A DNA stretch of 64,000 bases, taken from Gammaproteobacteria bacterium. GTDB lineage: Bacteria > Pseudomonadota > Gammaproteobacteria > Steroidobacterales > Woeseiaceae. Below, piece by piece: positions 1 to 9,768 of the stretch. The stretch covers positions 62,001 to 126,000 of the forward strand of contig JAOTYE010000010.1 in the NCBI GenBank assembly GCA_029862045.1, given 5' to 3'. Position 1 is the first letter of the stretch, and every line of letters begins with the position of its first letter. The position numbers and the translations under genes are program-made. Under the pieces are notes generated by a model, which was not told the origin of the DNA, searched no databases, and worked only from the letters and a program-made list of their open reading frames with translations.

Positions 1-1
1 A

Positions 2-1828
2 GAGCGCTGTGCCCGCCTGATCAGGGAGGGCCTCGCACCGGGATGGCAGATCGCCGGCGCCCGGCACAGAGCCGCTGTTAACGTCTCCTACGGCAAAAAA
101 CTCAGTGCCTATCCGGCTATCGGAATAGCCTTGTTGGCCTTGCGTTGGCTCCTGAGCGATTTACCCGGTCGTGATGTTAGCGCTTTGTTGCGTACGTCAA
201 TAATTGGCGGCCGTGACGCTGGCGGCCGCAATCGACTTGAATTGTCGTTGCGGCAACTTCCTGATCGAAACTGGTCGCCCGCAATGTTAGCGGGCGCGCT
301 CCCGGACCGTGACGATGCCAAAGACTGGCTGGCCCGTCTTGCGACGATAGGAACTCTACGCACGCAGTTACCCGGTCGCGCAACACCGTCGGAATGGGTC
401 GTCCTGATCGATGATGCGCTGAAAAAACTCAATTGGCCCGGCGATGATTCACTCGGCAGCTTCGAGTTTCAGCTCGTCAACCGCTGGCGCGAATTGTTGA
501 ACGATCTCGCACGATTGCAACTGGTCAATCCAACGATGACGTTCGCCGACGCACTTGGGCGACTCACCACGATGGCCAGCGAAACGGTATTTCAGCCTGA
601 GACTGAAGGGTCGATCGTGCAACTGCTCGGACCGCTCGAGGCAGCGGGGATGCAGTTCGACCAGTTGTGGATCAGTGGCCTCAGCGCCGCGAAATGGCCA
701 CCGCCAGGACGACCATCGCCACTCCTGTCACGTACCTTGCAACGCAGCTTCGACATGCCTGACGCAGATCCGCAGGACACGCTGGATTATGCGCGTCGTG
801 TATTGCATCGTCTCGGCGCAAGCGCAGCGCACGTTAAGGGCAGTTATCCGTTGACTGATGGCGACGTCGAGCAGACCGAATCAGGACTGCTATTGGACAT
901 CGCCACACGAAACGAGGCGGGCCCCGAAGATCCGGGCTGGCATGCCGCGAGGCTCGTCAGCACTGCAAATACAGTGGTTGTAAAAAAGGACCGGGTCCCG
1001 GCAGTCCTGGATAACGAATCGATTTCAGGTGGCGCAGCAACAATCAACCGCCAGTTTGTCGAACCGTTTTCGGCGTTTGCCTTTGGCCGGCTTGGTATTC
1101 GGACGGTGCCGGGGATAATGGCCGGGCTGGCCGCAAACCTGCGTGGCAGTCTGATTCATGACGCATTGCACAGTTTGTATTCCGATTTACCGACGCAAGA
1201 GGAGATCGCCTCCTGGAGCGAGGCAGTGTTGCAAGACCGAATTCAGTCAGCGTTGCGGAAAACGTTTGCGCGTCATGAACAATTTGCGGATCCGGTTTTG
1301 AAGCATCTCTTACAACTGGAACGGCAGCGCGATGCACAGTTGCTGCAACGATTTGTCACGCTCGATAAAGGACGAGACGCGTTCAGCATCGAACTTGTCG
1401 AAGGGTCGTTGGATACGGCGATTTTTGGCGTGCGAATTCGTTTGCGCATTGATCGCATCGATCGGCTTGAAGATGGTGAAATGGTCATTCTCGATTACAA
1501 AACCGGCATTCGCAGACAATTTCTCAATAGCGCCGGTATCCCAAACGACATGCAACTGGTTGTGTACGCCTGTGCGGTACAGGATTCGGTAGGCGGTCTG
1601 GGTCTGGTCAATATCGACAGCCGATCGATTGACATTGACGGTGCCGGAAGAACGTTCACGCCGGATCTTGATTGGCAGGCCACACTGCGCGAATGGAAGA
1701 ATCAGGTAGCTGATGCCGTTAGCGAAATTCAGCGCGGCGATGTGCGAATCAATGGATCGCAAAATACACAGGCGTCGCGACCATTGAGTCTGCTCAGCCG
1801 AATCGCGGAGCTTCGTCGTGACGCGTGA
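2..1828 (+). CDS. AddB-like PD-(D/E)XK exonuclease, 5' end cut off
   Basis: Open from the first base of the window in the frame that ends at 1828, so the N-terminus lies upstream; about 608 residues are visible. The C-terminal third has a RecB-type nuclease domain: GSLIHDALHSL near 1145-1180, RIDRIDRLEDGE near 1441-1480, the catalytic ILDYKTG near 1486-1508 and a QLVVYA motif near 1553. The upstream part resembles the degenerate helicase-like region of the AddB family, in gammaproteobacteria often named probable DNA repair protein (TIGR03623-like). The stop overlaps the start of the next gene by 11 bases, so the two are co-translated and probably form one AddAB-like complex that resects double-strand breaks. 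The functional assignment is from the family; the exact subfamily is inferred. Confidence 0.82.
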   Translation, partial: ERCARLIREGLAPGWQIAGARHRAAVNVSYGKKLSAYPAIGIALLALRWLLSDLPGRDVSALLRTSIIGGRDAGGRNRLELSLRQLPDRNWSPAMLAGALPDRDDAKDWLARLATIGTLRTQLPGRATPSEWVVLIDDALKKLNWPGDDSLGSFEFQLVNRWRELLNDLARLQLVNPTMTFADALGRLTTMASETVFQPETEGSIVQLLGPLEAAGMQFDQLWISGLSAAKWPPPGRPSPLLSRTLQRSFDMPDADPQDTLDYARRVLHRLGASAAHVKGSYPLTDGDVEQTESGLLLDIATRNEAGPEDPGWHAARLVSTANTVVVKKDRVPAVLDNESISGGAATINRQFVEPFSAFAFGRLGIRTVPGIMAGLAANLRGSLIHDALHSLYSDLPTQEEIASWSEAVLQDRIQSALRKTFARHEQFADPVLKHLLQLERQRDAQLLQRFVTLDKGRDAFSIELVEGSLDTAIFGVRIRLRIDRIDRLEDGEMVILDYKTGIRRQFLNSAGIPNDMQLVVYACAVQDSVGGLGLVNIDSRSIDIDGAGRTFTPDLDWQATLREWKNQVADAVSEIQRGDVRINGSQNTQASRPLSLLSRIAELRRDA

Positions 1829-4800
1829 CGATCAGTTGCTGCATGACGACCACGAGGCACGAGTCGCGGCGCTGGACGTTTCCCGTTCCTTCATCGTCCA
1901 GGCCCCCGCCGGGTCCGGCAAAACGGAATTGCTGATTCAGCGCTATCTGAAATTAATGGCGACGGTCGAGTACCCGGAGGAGATTCTCGCAATCACATTC
2001 ACGCGCAAGGCGGCCGTTGAGATGCAGCTTCGAGTCTTGCAGGCTCTCAGGAACGCAATGCATGACGACGATCCTGATGAGCCGCATGAGCGGTTGACGG
2101 CGCAGGCGGCAAAGGCCGTCTTGCGGCGAGACGCGCAGCTGCAATGGGACCTGATTGCGAATCCACGGCGCATGCGTATTCAGACTCTCGACTCACTAAA
2201 CGCGGCAATCGCACGCACACAGCCACTCACGTCCACAGGCGGGGCGGCCGGTAATGCCATTATTGCAGACGCACAGATGCGTACTCTGTATCGCGATGCT
2301 GCGGCATTGACGCTCGATCAGCTGGCGGAAACGGGTACTGCGCGAGATGCAACCGAGCAGGTATTGCTGCATGTCGACAACAATACCGCGATATATGTTG
2401 CCTATCTTGCGCGCATGCTCGCGACGCGTGATCAATGGCTGCCTTTTGTCGGCAGTGGACTTGTTGATGCCGACGAGGCCAACGATTTGCGCTACAGGTT
2501 TGAACGCAGCCTGGAGAATGTCGTGGTGCACCACCTCGAGCTGACGCGCGATGCGGTCCCGCCGGAATCGGTGGCCGAGCTTGCAAGACTCAGCGCGTAC
2601 GCAGCAGAGCACCTGATCGAAGCAGGTCAGGTGCATAGCCCTATAGCGGCACTGCATGGCATGGTCGAATTGCCGGATGTCATGGCTGGCACATTGCAGC
2701 AGTGGTTGGGCGTCGCTGAATTGCTGCAGACCAAACAGGGCCAGTGGCGCAAAAGGGTCAATAAGAACCAGGGGTTTCCAGCTGGGGACAGCGGGCAGAA
2801 AAATGCGCTGCATGACTTGCTCGAGTCGCTGAGCGACCGCGACGAATGTCGCAAGTCGATTCATGAGACCCGGATTCTGCCACCCGTGTCTTACAGTGAC
2901 GAGCAGTGGTCCGTACTACTTGCCTTGTTCCGACTGCTGCCCCTTGCAGTTACGGAGCTTAAACGGCTCTTCGCCGAGCGCAGTGTAAGTGATCATATTG
3001 AGGTGGCATTGACCGCCAGCGATGCACTCGGTACGGCGGATGCGCCCGGCGATATCGCGTTGCTGCTGGACTATCAGCTGCGCCATCTGCTGGTGGATGA
3101 AATGCAGGACACATCGAGTGCCCAGTATCGCATGCTCGAAGCGCTGACCGGTGGCTGGGATCGTGGTGACGGCCGCACCTTGTACTGTGTTGGAGACCCA
3201 ATGCAGTCGATCTACCGTTTCCGTAATGCAGAAGTGGGCCAATTCCTGCTGGCAAAAAAAGGCGGGATCGGCAGTGTGACACTGAACTTGCTAACGCTCA
3301 GGCGGAATTTTCGATCGGGCGAGAAACTCGTCGACTGGTTCAATCAGGTTTTTCCGGTCGTGCTGGCGCCGCATGATGATCCACAGCGTAGCGCGGTTTC
3401 TTACGCAGCCGCCGTGTCTGTGCCAACGTATGCGGGACAGGGACATTGCGTCGTGCACCCCTTGATCGGAAGCGATACAGACGCCGAGGCAGATGTGGGT
3501 TTCAAGCTGATTCAGGAAGTCCTTGATACCAACCCTGACGATGATATGGCTGTGCTGGTGCGAAGCCGCACTCATCTGCCACAGTTGTTATATCGCCTGC
3601 GCAAAGCGGGCATTCCGTATCGCGCCGTCGAGATTGATCGCCTGACGGACCTGCCTGAGATCATGGACGTTCTGGCCCTGACGCGTGCCATGGTGCATGC
3701 CGGCGACCGGCTGGCATGGTTGGCGGTCTTGCGGTCGCCTTGGCTCGGGCTGGATTGGAGCGACTTGCACGCACTCGTGAAAAACGACATGAGCAGTACT
3801 GTCTGGGAGCGATTGCATGACGAGGCCGTTGTGTCACGGTTATCGGACTACGGCCGTAAGGCCGTTGCCGGGTTTTGCAAAATACTTATGAACACGTTGG
3901 CCTCATGTCGCGCCGAATCGCTGCGGGATCGGATTGAGAAGGCATGGTTACAACTTGGCGGGCCGGCGATTCTCGAGGATGCTCACGCAATCGACAATGT
4001 TTACCGATACCTCGATGTCATCGAGAAAATCGAGGTCGCGGGTTCTTTGCCGAACGTTGCCGAATTGGAAGCCGCGCTTGACATGGAACATGTTTCCAGC
4101 GACACCAATGCCCGGTTGCAGGTAATGACTATTCACCGCGCGAAGGGCCTGCAGTTCGACCACGTCCTGCTGACCGGGCTTGGCCGGGTGCCACGCACGC
4201 GAGAACAAACTGTGTTGAGCTGGTTCGACATCCCGGACGAACATGGCAGGCCACAGAAAGTAATCAGTCCCGTAGGCCCCCGCGCTGAACTTGAAAGAGA
4301 TCCTATGCACGGCTATATCGGCAACGTGCAGACTGAGAAAGACAAGAACGAGCTTGGACGACTGTTGTACGTGGCATGCACACGGGCTCGAAAATCGCTG
4401 CATTTGCTGGGTAACGCACGAATGTCGCGGAATGGGCTGCGCGCGGATCCGCGTAGCTTGTTGTACTTGCTATGGCCCATGGTTGCGGATCAGTTCGAGA
4501 GCGCCGTCGATGCCGATGCTCAGGAGACGGATGATGGCGGCGCGGACGCGTACCTGATGCCGGTCCTGAGGCGCTTCGAAAGGCCCTGGAAAACGCCGGC
4601 GGCACCGCCATTGCCGGGCGAGCCCGATGCGGTCAAAGCGGCTGCCGAGATCCTCCCGGTCGAGTTCTACTGGGTCGGCGCCGGGGCAAGACTGGCGGGC
4701 ACCTTGGTGCATCGTTGGTTGCAGATGGCGGCAGACGGACGCATAGATCTGCAGGCGAATGGGCGGGGACCGATACAGCACGCAAGCGAACGCTGGCTAC

Positions 4801-5192
4801 ACAAGGCAGGTCTCAACGCGGATGCGATAACGCCAATCATTGATCGGGTCGACGCGGCGTTGCGGGGAATTATCACGGACGAAAAAGGCCGCTGGTTACT
4901 CGAAGGCGAGGGCCACGCAGAGTTGCCGTTGAGCGGCGTTATCAACGGCCGCGTCGAGTCGGTCGTGCTCGATCGGGTTCGAATCGACGGCGACGGCAAT
5001 CACTGGATTGTCGATTACAAAACGAGTTCCCATGAAGGTGGTGACCTCGCAGGATTCCTCGCTGCGGAGACGGATCGCTATCGTCCTCAGCTGGCAAAAT
5101 ACGCGGAGCTGTATCGAAATTTCGCGAACGTTGACGTCCGCTGTGCGCTGTACTTTCCGCTGCTCCAAGAATTCGTAGAAGTACGACTGTGA
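1818..5192 (+). CDS. AddA-like UvrD-family helicase/exonuclease
   Basis: 1124 residues, GTG start inside the end of the upstream nuclease gene. Superfamily 1A helicase motifs appear in order: Walker A APAGSGKTE at about residues 29-37, AITFTRKAA, LLVDEMQDTSS (motif II, about 423), VGDPMQSIYRF (about 457), LRRNFRS, TIHRAKGLQFD and LLYVACTRAR (motif VI, about 847). A C-terminal RecB-like nuclease domain has GTLVHRWLQ, the catalytic IVDYKTSS (about 1063) and RPQLAKYAELY. All key residues are present. Together with its partner it should unwind and degrade duplex ends for recombinational repair, replacing RecBCD. It converges on the secretion operon across a hairpin at 5198-5276. Confidence 0.9.
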   Translation: MTRDDQLLHDDHEARVAALDVSRSFIVQAPAGSGKTELLIQRYLKLMATVEYPEEILAITFTRKAAVEMQLRVLQALRNAMHDDDPDEPHERLTAQAAKAVLRRDAQLQWDLIANPRRMRIQTLDSLNAAIARTQPLTSTGGAAGNAIIADAQMRTLYRDAAALTLDQLAETGTARDATEQVLLHVDNNTAIYVAYLARMLATRDQWLPFVGSGLVDADEANDLRYRFERSLENVVVHHLELTRDAVPPESVAELARLSAYAAEHLIEAGQVHSPIAALHGMVELPDVMAGTLQQWLGVAELLQTKQGQWRKRVNKNQGFPAGDSGQKNALHDLLESLSDRDECRKSIHETRILPPVSYSDEQWSVLLALFRLLPLAVTELKRLFAERSVSDHIEVALTASDALGTADAPGDIALLLDYQLRHLLVDEMQDTSSAQYRMLEALTGGWDRGDGRTLYCVGDPMQSIYRFRNAEVGQFLLAKKGGIGSVTLNLLTLRRNFRSGEKLVDWFNQVFPVVLAPHDDPQRSAVSYAAAVSVPTYAGQGHCVVHPLIGSDTDAEADVGFKLIQEVLDTNPDDDMAVLVRSRTHLPQLLYRLRKAGIPYRAVEIDRLTDLPEIMDVLALTRAMVHAGDRLAWLAVLRSPWLGLDWSDLHALVKNDMSSTVWERLHDEAVVSRLSDYGRKAVAGFCKILMNTLASCRAESLRDRIEKAWLQLGGPAILEDAHAIDNVYRYLDVIEKIEVAGSLPNVAELEAALDMEHVSSDTNARLQVMTIHRAKGLQFDHVLLTGLGRVPRTREQTVLSWFDIPDEHGRPQKVISPVGPRAELERDPMHGYIGNVQTEKDKNELGRLLYVACTRARKSLHLLGNARMSRNGLRADPRSLLYLLWPMVADQFESAVDADAQETDDGGADAYLMPVLRRFERPWKTPAAPPLPGEPDAVKAAAEILPVEFYWVGAGARLAGTLVHRWLQMAADGRIDLQANGRGPIQHASERWLHKAGLNADAITPIIDRVDAALRGIITDEKGRWLLEGEGHAELPLSGVINGRVESVVLDRVRIDGDGNHWIVDYKTSSHEGGDLAGFLAAETDRYRPQLAKYAELYRNFANVDVRCALYFPLLQEFVEVRL

Positions 5193-5197
5193 ATATG

Positions 5198-5276
5198 CCT
5201 GCGGGTGGGACACCTGTCATTGGAAGTAAAGCGCAGCGTAGCGAGCCATGAAGATGACAGGTGGCACAGCCGCAGG
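5198..5276. terminator. Long imperfect hairpin between convergent genes
   Basis: Two 23-base arms (5198-5220 and 5254-5276) are complementary with three mismatches and enclose a 33-base loop. The arms start CCTGCGG and end CACCTGTCAT on the left side. It fills the gap between the stop of the AddA-like gene and the stop of gspN, so it may end transcription from both sides. There is no clear T-tract, so a REP-like intergenic repeat is an alternative. Confidence 0.5.
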
Positions 5277-5279
5277 CCT

Positions 5280-6029
5280 CTATAGTTGTCCTTCCAGCCG
5301 CAATTCGTGTTGACCGCGTTCATTCGCGGAGCCGAGAAACGTCATTTGCTGGCGAACGCTGGCCGGAGTGTTGTTCTTCGGCGCAAGCTGCGCGATGAAC
5401 TGGTAGCTTCGATCACTCGAGATCTGCAGACTGCCGGCAAGGTCTATGACTCCATCTGTATCCTCGACACTGGCCATGACCCCGGAATCCTGGGTGAAGA
5501 ACTCAGCGCGATAACCACCGATTGATGATCGATGAACCATGGGTGCAACGAGGTCGGCGACCTCAAGAACCCCGTCCGCGGCGATCGGCAGGCCGTCATC
5601 GATTACCAGTCGATCGAATTGCGCACTCAGCTTGCCGCTCAGGCCGCGTGTGCCCGTTGACTGTTGTAACGCCTGCAAGTACTGCATCGACAGCGATGCC
5701 TTTACATCGCTTAGCGTGACGGTTCCCGTGACTCCGAGAGCGACGTCTGCGTCGATGAATCCGGAAGTCGGGCTGGCCTCGATGGCGTAGCCCAGTTTGC
5801 CGGTAAGAAATGACACCGGCTGCATGCGCCATACCAGATCGCGCAAATAAATTTTGTTTACCTGAGCTTCACGCGCGTTACCGCTCCAGATCGATCCTTC
5901 GATACCAGCAAGTGAAACCGTATCCGGGGCGAACCACCGATAGGCGACGCGGGCAGGAAAAAATATGACCAGGGCAACGACAAAAGTCATCAGGCCCACC
6001 GTCAGGAGGCGCGACCGGATTGGCATCAA
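5280..6029 (-). CDS. gspN: Type II secretion protein N
   Basis: 249 residues. One N-terminal membrane segment at about residues 8-25 (LLTVGLMTFVVALVIFFPAR) is followed by a periplasmic domain containing LAGIEGSIWSGNA, a pattern typical of GspN. GspN is an accessory inner-membrane protein of the type II secretion machine; many systems lack it. This is the last gene of an eight-gene run transcribed G to N, overlapping gspM by four bases, which implies translational coupling. Assignment rests on position and the SIWSG-type motif. Confidence 0.85.
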   Translation of the reverse strand: MMPIRSRLLTVGLMTFVVALVIFFPARVAYRWFAPDTVSLAGIEGSIWSGNAREAQVNKIYLRDLVWRMQPVSFLTGKLGYAIEASPTSGFIDADVALGVTGTVTLSDVKASLSMQYLQALQQSTGTRGLSGKLSAQFDRLVIDDGLPIAADGVLEVADLVAPMVHRSSIGGYRAEFFTQDSGVMASVEDTDGVIDLAGSLQISSDRSYQFIAQLAPKNNTPASVRQQMTFLGSANERGQHELRLEGQL

Positions 6030-6517
6030 AGCGTGCGCTCGAGCGTCAGCGTCGCATTGATACGACCAGGTCCGGCTCTGTTAGCTGTCGACATACTCCC
6101 CGAAGAAACGTGCATGGCGTATTGCGAGCTCAGATCACCAAGCCAAAGCACGAGATCGTCGAACGCGACGTTTTCGAATTCGACGCGAATGCCGTTGCTC
6201 GTCGTCGGCTGACTGCGCTTCAAGGAACGATCAAGTCCACGCGCGCGTAAGGTCTGATCAACGATGACCACCGGAGTTTGTTGCGTGTTTACGTTTGCTG
6301 TCTGCTTGGCAGCGCCGGAGGAATGCTGCATGCCCTTCAGTGGCCGCAACTCCTCAAGGGAGCGTTCCCAGGCCGCAACGCTCGCCTCAAGTGTCTTGTG
6401 TCCCTTGTCGAGCGGTGTCCAGACAAACGCGTACAGCAATACTATGACGACAACTACCGCGCCGCTTAGGACGAATATGCGCTCCCTTGAGTCGAGTGTG
6501 TCGAACCAGTCTTTCAT
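6026..6517 (-). CDS. gspM: Type II secretion protein M
   Basis: 163 residues. A short cytoplasmic stretch containing LDSRERI precedes one membrane helix (about residues 17-34) and a small periplasmic ferredoxin-like domain, the usual GspM layout. GspM pairs with GspL to anchor the GspE ATPase to the inner-membrane platform. It overlaps both neighbours by four bases (gspL upstream, gspN downstream). Confidence 0.87.
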   Translation of the reverse strand: MKDWFDTLDSRERIFVLSGAVVVVIVLLYAFVWTPLDKGHKTLEASVAAWERSLEELRPLKGMQHSSGAAKQTANVNTQQTPVVIVDQTLRARGLDRSLKRSQPTTSNGIRVEFENVAFDDLVLWLGDLSSQYAMHVSSGSMSTANRAGPGRINATLTLERTL

Positions 6518-7788
6518 ACGCCCGACTCGCGAATCTGTATCCGGCTACTAACTTTGTCGCCTACCTGGTCTGTCGACTGAATCGACGCATTGAATCGTCC
6601 AGAGTCGCTAACCGCCCTTTGAATATTATCGAGCGTCGCGACATCCGGCGCTGTCAGCCGTACGTCGATGACGCCGGCACGATAGCTAACCGCCTCGATA
6701 TCCACCGATCCACCCTGTCGCAAAGCCGCCGCGAGTTGCTGCAGTGATGGCAAAAACACCTGTGCGGCGGCAGGCCCGCCGAAACCGCGCCGAACAGAGT
6801 TGACCGTTGCAACCGGATCCACAACCTCACGCGTATCGTCGGGCCGAATCTGACGGTATTCCTGTGTGAATTGCTCCTTGAGCACCGTTTCTTCCTGGCT
6901 GAGCCGATAGTAGTCGACTCCTTTGCCAGCAATCGCGACAACGGTGAGCGCAAGTATCAGGACCGCGGCATACCGCCAGGGTCGGAACAGGGCACCTATC
7001 TCCGCCTTGGCGCCGTAGCGTCCTTGCAGCAAGTTTATTCCCCGGTCGGCTGCAACCGTTACGGCCAGACGCGGTAATACGCCGTCAGGCAGCAGATTGA
7101 TGTCGACGCTTGCCAACTCATGCCGCAGGGCGATCCAGTCATGTTGGAATCGTTCCTCGTCCATAGGATCGCAATACACGAGCAGGTGTCCTGGCGAGCC
7201 GTCATCTGCAGAGCCCTCGGTCTCGTCGACACTCGCATCATCGAGTGCGCCGGCAACGGTCAACACATCACTCGGTTTTACACCTTGCATCACAAATTCG
7301 TTATCGGCGCCGTCATTGAACATGATCTGTTCATCGGCGACGAGTAGACTAAGCGTACCGGGAATGCGCGCAAGACCCTGATTTTCTGCAACCACCCTGG
7401 ATGCTGTTATGCCTGCTTCAGCGAGGCGCTCCAGCCAGCCTTGCATCTGCTCATGCGCCACCACGGCGACGGGCAGTGAACCGCTGTCACCACGTGTGCC
7501 GACGGCAAAATGCAGGTTCTCGACATCGTCGGCGAGTTGTTCCTCAAGCGCGAATGGCAGAGCGGCGAGCAATCTTGATCCGCCGCGGACCGGGATATCT
7601 ACTGTCGTGGTCAGCACGTTCGCAGCGGGCACAAGCACGATGACCGCGCGATCCGCCGCGTCCCTGGTAGCTTCTGTCAGCGGCCCGGTTACGGGCTGGC
7701 TGATTCGCGTGCCGTTACTGTCGACCGCGATCCAGTGCGCCGCTTTATCGCGATCGGGATCGAGCCTTATGACTAAATACTCCGCCAT
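6514..7788 (-). CDS. gspL: Type II secretion protein L
   Basis: 424 residues. The N-terminal half is a cytoplasmic actin-like domain (MAEYLVIRLDPD start, later LLAALPFALEEQLADDVENLHFAVG), which in GspL binds the ATPase GspE. One membrane helix lies at about residue 265 (YAAVLILALTVVAIAG), followed by a periplasmic domain that pairs with GspM. The length fits the family. It starts two bases after the stop of gspK. No gspE, gspF, gspC or gspD is in the window, so the rest of the machine must be encoded elsewhere. Confidence 0.9.
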   Translation of the reverse strand: MAEYLVIRLDPDRDKAAHWIAVDSNGTRISQPVTGPLTEATRDAADRAVIVLVPAANVLTTTVDIPVRGGSRLLAALPFALEEQLADDVENLHFAVGTRGDSGSLPVAVVAHEQMQGWLERLAEAGITASRVVAENQGLARIPGTLSLLVADEQIMFNDGADNEFVMQGVKPSDVLTVAGALDDASVDETEGSADDGSPGHLLVYCDPMDEERFQHDWIALRHELASVDINLLPDGVLPRLAVTVAADRGINLLQGRYGAKAEIGALFRPWRYAAVLILALTVVAIAGKGVDYYRLSQEETVLKEQFTQEYRQIRPDDTREVVDPVATVNSVRRGFGGPAAAQVFLPSLQQLAAALRQGGSVDIEAVSYRAGVIDVRLTAPDVATLDNIQRAVSDSGRFNASIQSTDQVGDKVSSRIQIRESGV

Positions 7789-7790
7789 CG

Positions 7791-8723
7791 TCAGGTTGTT
7801 CCCAGGCTGCGCAGGATTGGCGTAACGTCACCCTGCAGACCGCGCTCCAATAAACTGAAATAGGTGATCCGAACCGTATCAACCCGAACGATCACCTTCA
7901 ATTGAAAAAAGCTGCTGGATTCCTCGAGCTGGTTCAAAACATCCAGCGTGACAAGCGATGAAAACGTGTTGCCGATGTCGGCAAACCCGGATTGCTCCCT
8001 TTCAGAGAGCAATCCCTCAACGTCCGCCACCGACATGTTCTCATCGAGTGACTGCAATACCGGTCCGGTCGCCGTGTTGACGTTGATCGCTGTTCTCCCT
8101 GGCAAGGCGGCGATGTGCGGCAGCAACGCATCCATCGTGGCCTTGTCGATACCCTCGAGCGCCGCCAACTCGCTCGTGCTGGACAGAATCTGATTGGCCG
8201 TCCGATAGGGAGGCAGTATCCCGGTATATATCGAATCTTCGGCCCCGTCCGGAAATCCCGCATCGCGGTTGGCATCGATCCAGTCCGCTGCAATACCGGC
8301 AAATCGCACGTCAATGCCAAGTGCGATTAGCAGTCGCTGGAATTGCTCGAGCGACGCCTGGTCAACCTCACCCTGCTGATCGACCAGGTTGTTGATGTTG
8401 AATCGGCCCTGCAAATCCTCTATCTGACCGTAAATCTCGCCCTGAAGACTGTCCCCAGGGCCGCCCAATGGTAGTACCGGCAATTCACTGGCCCATATTT
8501 CGCCAAGATGATCGGTTTCGCTGTCGTCAGCGTCCTGTTGCAGGATGATGCGCACCCAGCTCTCGGCCCCGATCGCTGCCTGAATGCCTTCTTCGCGATA
8601 CATCGATACGTAGGTACGGCGCAGGTCAAGAGAATTGTCCCATTCCAGACCGAACGTCAATGTGGTGATGAGCGCCATTATCAGTATGGCGGTAATCAAC
8701 GCAACGCCGCGTTGCCGTATCAC
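7791..8723 (-). CDS. gspK: Type II secretion minor pseudopilin K
   Basis: 310 residues. The N-terminus RQRGVALITAILIMALITTL is the GspK form of the type III signal sequence: the usual Glu at position +5 is absent, as is normal for GspK. A large globular domain with helix-hairpin-helix-like repeats follows (INVNTATGPVL, LLSEREQSGF). GspK caps the pseudopilus tip with GspI and GspJ. It overlaps gspJ by four bases. Confidence 0.92.
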   Translation of the reverse strand: MIRQRGVALITAILIMALITTLTFGLEWDNSLDLRRTYVSMYREEGIQAAIGAESWVRIILQQDADDSETDHLGEIWASELPVLPLGGPGDSLQGEIYGQIEDLQGRFNINNLVDQQGEVDQASLEQFQRLLIALGIDVRFAGIAADWIDANRDAGFPDGAEDSIYTGILPPYRTANQILSSTSELAALEGIDKATMDALLPHIAALPGRTAINVNTATGPVLQSLDENMSVADVEGLLSEREQSGFADIGNTFSSLVTLDVLNQLEESSSFFQLKVIVRVDTVRITYFSLLERGLQGDVTPILRSLGTT

Positions 8724-9334
8724 GGTGCCACCTCCAGCAGCCGCCGTATTTCCCCTTGGTCGACGAGCGTGAGCACGATTTCCACAGCGCGCGGTCGCGA
8801 CCGCAGGTCGCCCGGGCCCTGTTGTGCCAATAATGGCCAGATTTCCGATACCTCGTCGTTGACGTGGTAGTAGCGGAAGAACAGGCTCTCAACATCGTCG
8901 AGCAGCACTGTCGCAATCGGCTCGTTCGCGAATGTCCTGTCGAGTACCCTCCAGTGATAGCGAACGAGCTCATCGTCCTCCAGACGGTATGCGACGCGTT
9001 GTAGCGTGCCGCGCGGCAGCCCTGCCGGGTTTCCCCAGCCACCATGAGTCAGCTCAAGGACGAACTCCGAGCTCAGGCTGGTTTGTAGTGCGGGACTGAA
9101 ACCATCGCCAAGTTCGCTGCGAACCGGGCGTGGGGCAGCCTGAATCAGGTCTGTACTCAGGTAGCGAACGGTACGTTGAATCGACTGCAAGCGGTCCATG
9201 CGATCCGTCAGATAGTCTGCGTTAGACAAGGTCGATCCAAGTGCGGCGTATGCCAGCATGGACATTACGCCAAACACGGCGAGGGCGACAAGCACCTCGA
9301 TGAGAGTAAATCCTCGGCTTCGGACTCCTGTCAT
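8720..9334 (-). CDS. gspJ: Type II secretion minor pseudopilin J
   Basis: 204 residues. Prepilin signal RGFTLIEVLVALAVFGVMS near the N-terminus with Gly at the cleavage site and Glu at +5. The C-terminal part has TLQRVAYRLEDDELVR and FFRYYHVNDE typical of GspJ. Part of the tip complex of the pseudopilus. Four-base overlaps with both neighbours show tight coupling within the operon. Confidence 0.92.
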   Translation of the reverse strand: MTGVRSRGFTLIEVLVALAVFGVMSMLAYAALGSTLSNADYLTDRMDRLQSIQRTVRYLSTDLIQAAPRPVRSELGDGFSPALQTSLSSEFVLELTHGGWGNPAGLPRGTLQRVAYRLEDDELVRYHWRVLDRTFANEPIATVLLDDVESLFFRYYHVNDEVSEIWPLLAQQGPGDLRSRPRAVEIVLTLVDQGEIRRLLEVAP

Positions 9335-9762
9335 TCTCGCGGGCCCGAGTTTTCCGATCCCCGATTCCAGGAGCGATTGCTTTGGCCGGGAATGACGGGC
9401 TCGCCAATGAAACCCGTTACTGTGCGAATCGCATCGTCGCTGTCATCGTAAGATATTGACACGTCAACGCGAAACAGATTTTCGATGCCACTTTCGGATA
9501 CCACTGCACGCCAGTGCCATGTGGTATTTGCGAAGTCAACGTCACCGCTGGTCGCCGAAACTTCCGGAATGATATTGGCCAGCCGCAATTCGGTAATTTT
9601 GTTCTGCGCAATCCAGCTTGCATACGTACGCTCGCGCATCGAATTAGAGGTGTCAATCATGCGCCCCATTTTTGTGGCGACGGCCGTTAAAGACAGTGCA
9701 ATGATCGCGAGTGCAACCATGACCTCGACGAGCGTAAATGCCTTCTGACCTGACCGTAACAT
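9331..9762 (-). CDS. gspI: Type II secretion minor pseudopilin I
   Basis: 143 residues with prepilin signal KAFTLVEVMVALAIIALSLT. The family pattern YASWIAQNKITELRL follows the helix. GspI nucleates the pseudopilus tip with J and K. It lies six bases after gspH and overlaps gspJ by four. Confidence 0.92.
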   Translation of the reverse strand: MLRSGQKAFTLVEVMVALAIIALSLTAVATKMGRMIDTSNSMRERTYASWIAQNKITELRLANIIPEVSATSGDVDFANTTWHWRAVVSESGIENLFRVDVSISYDDSDDAIRTVTGFIGEPVIPGQSNRSWNRGSENSGPRE

Positions 9763-9768
9763 GGCGGG

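Noticed and set aside
2196-2864. Long reverse-strand open frame (222 codons) under the AddA-like gene
   Set aside because: It is antisense to a clear helicase, has no motifs and no ribosome site; a shadow frame.
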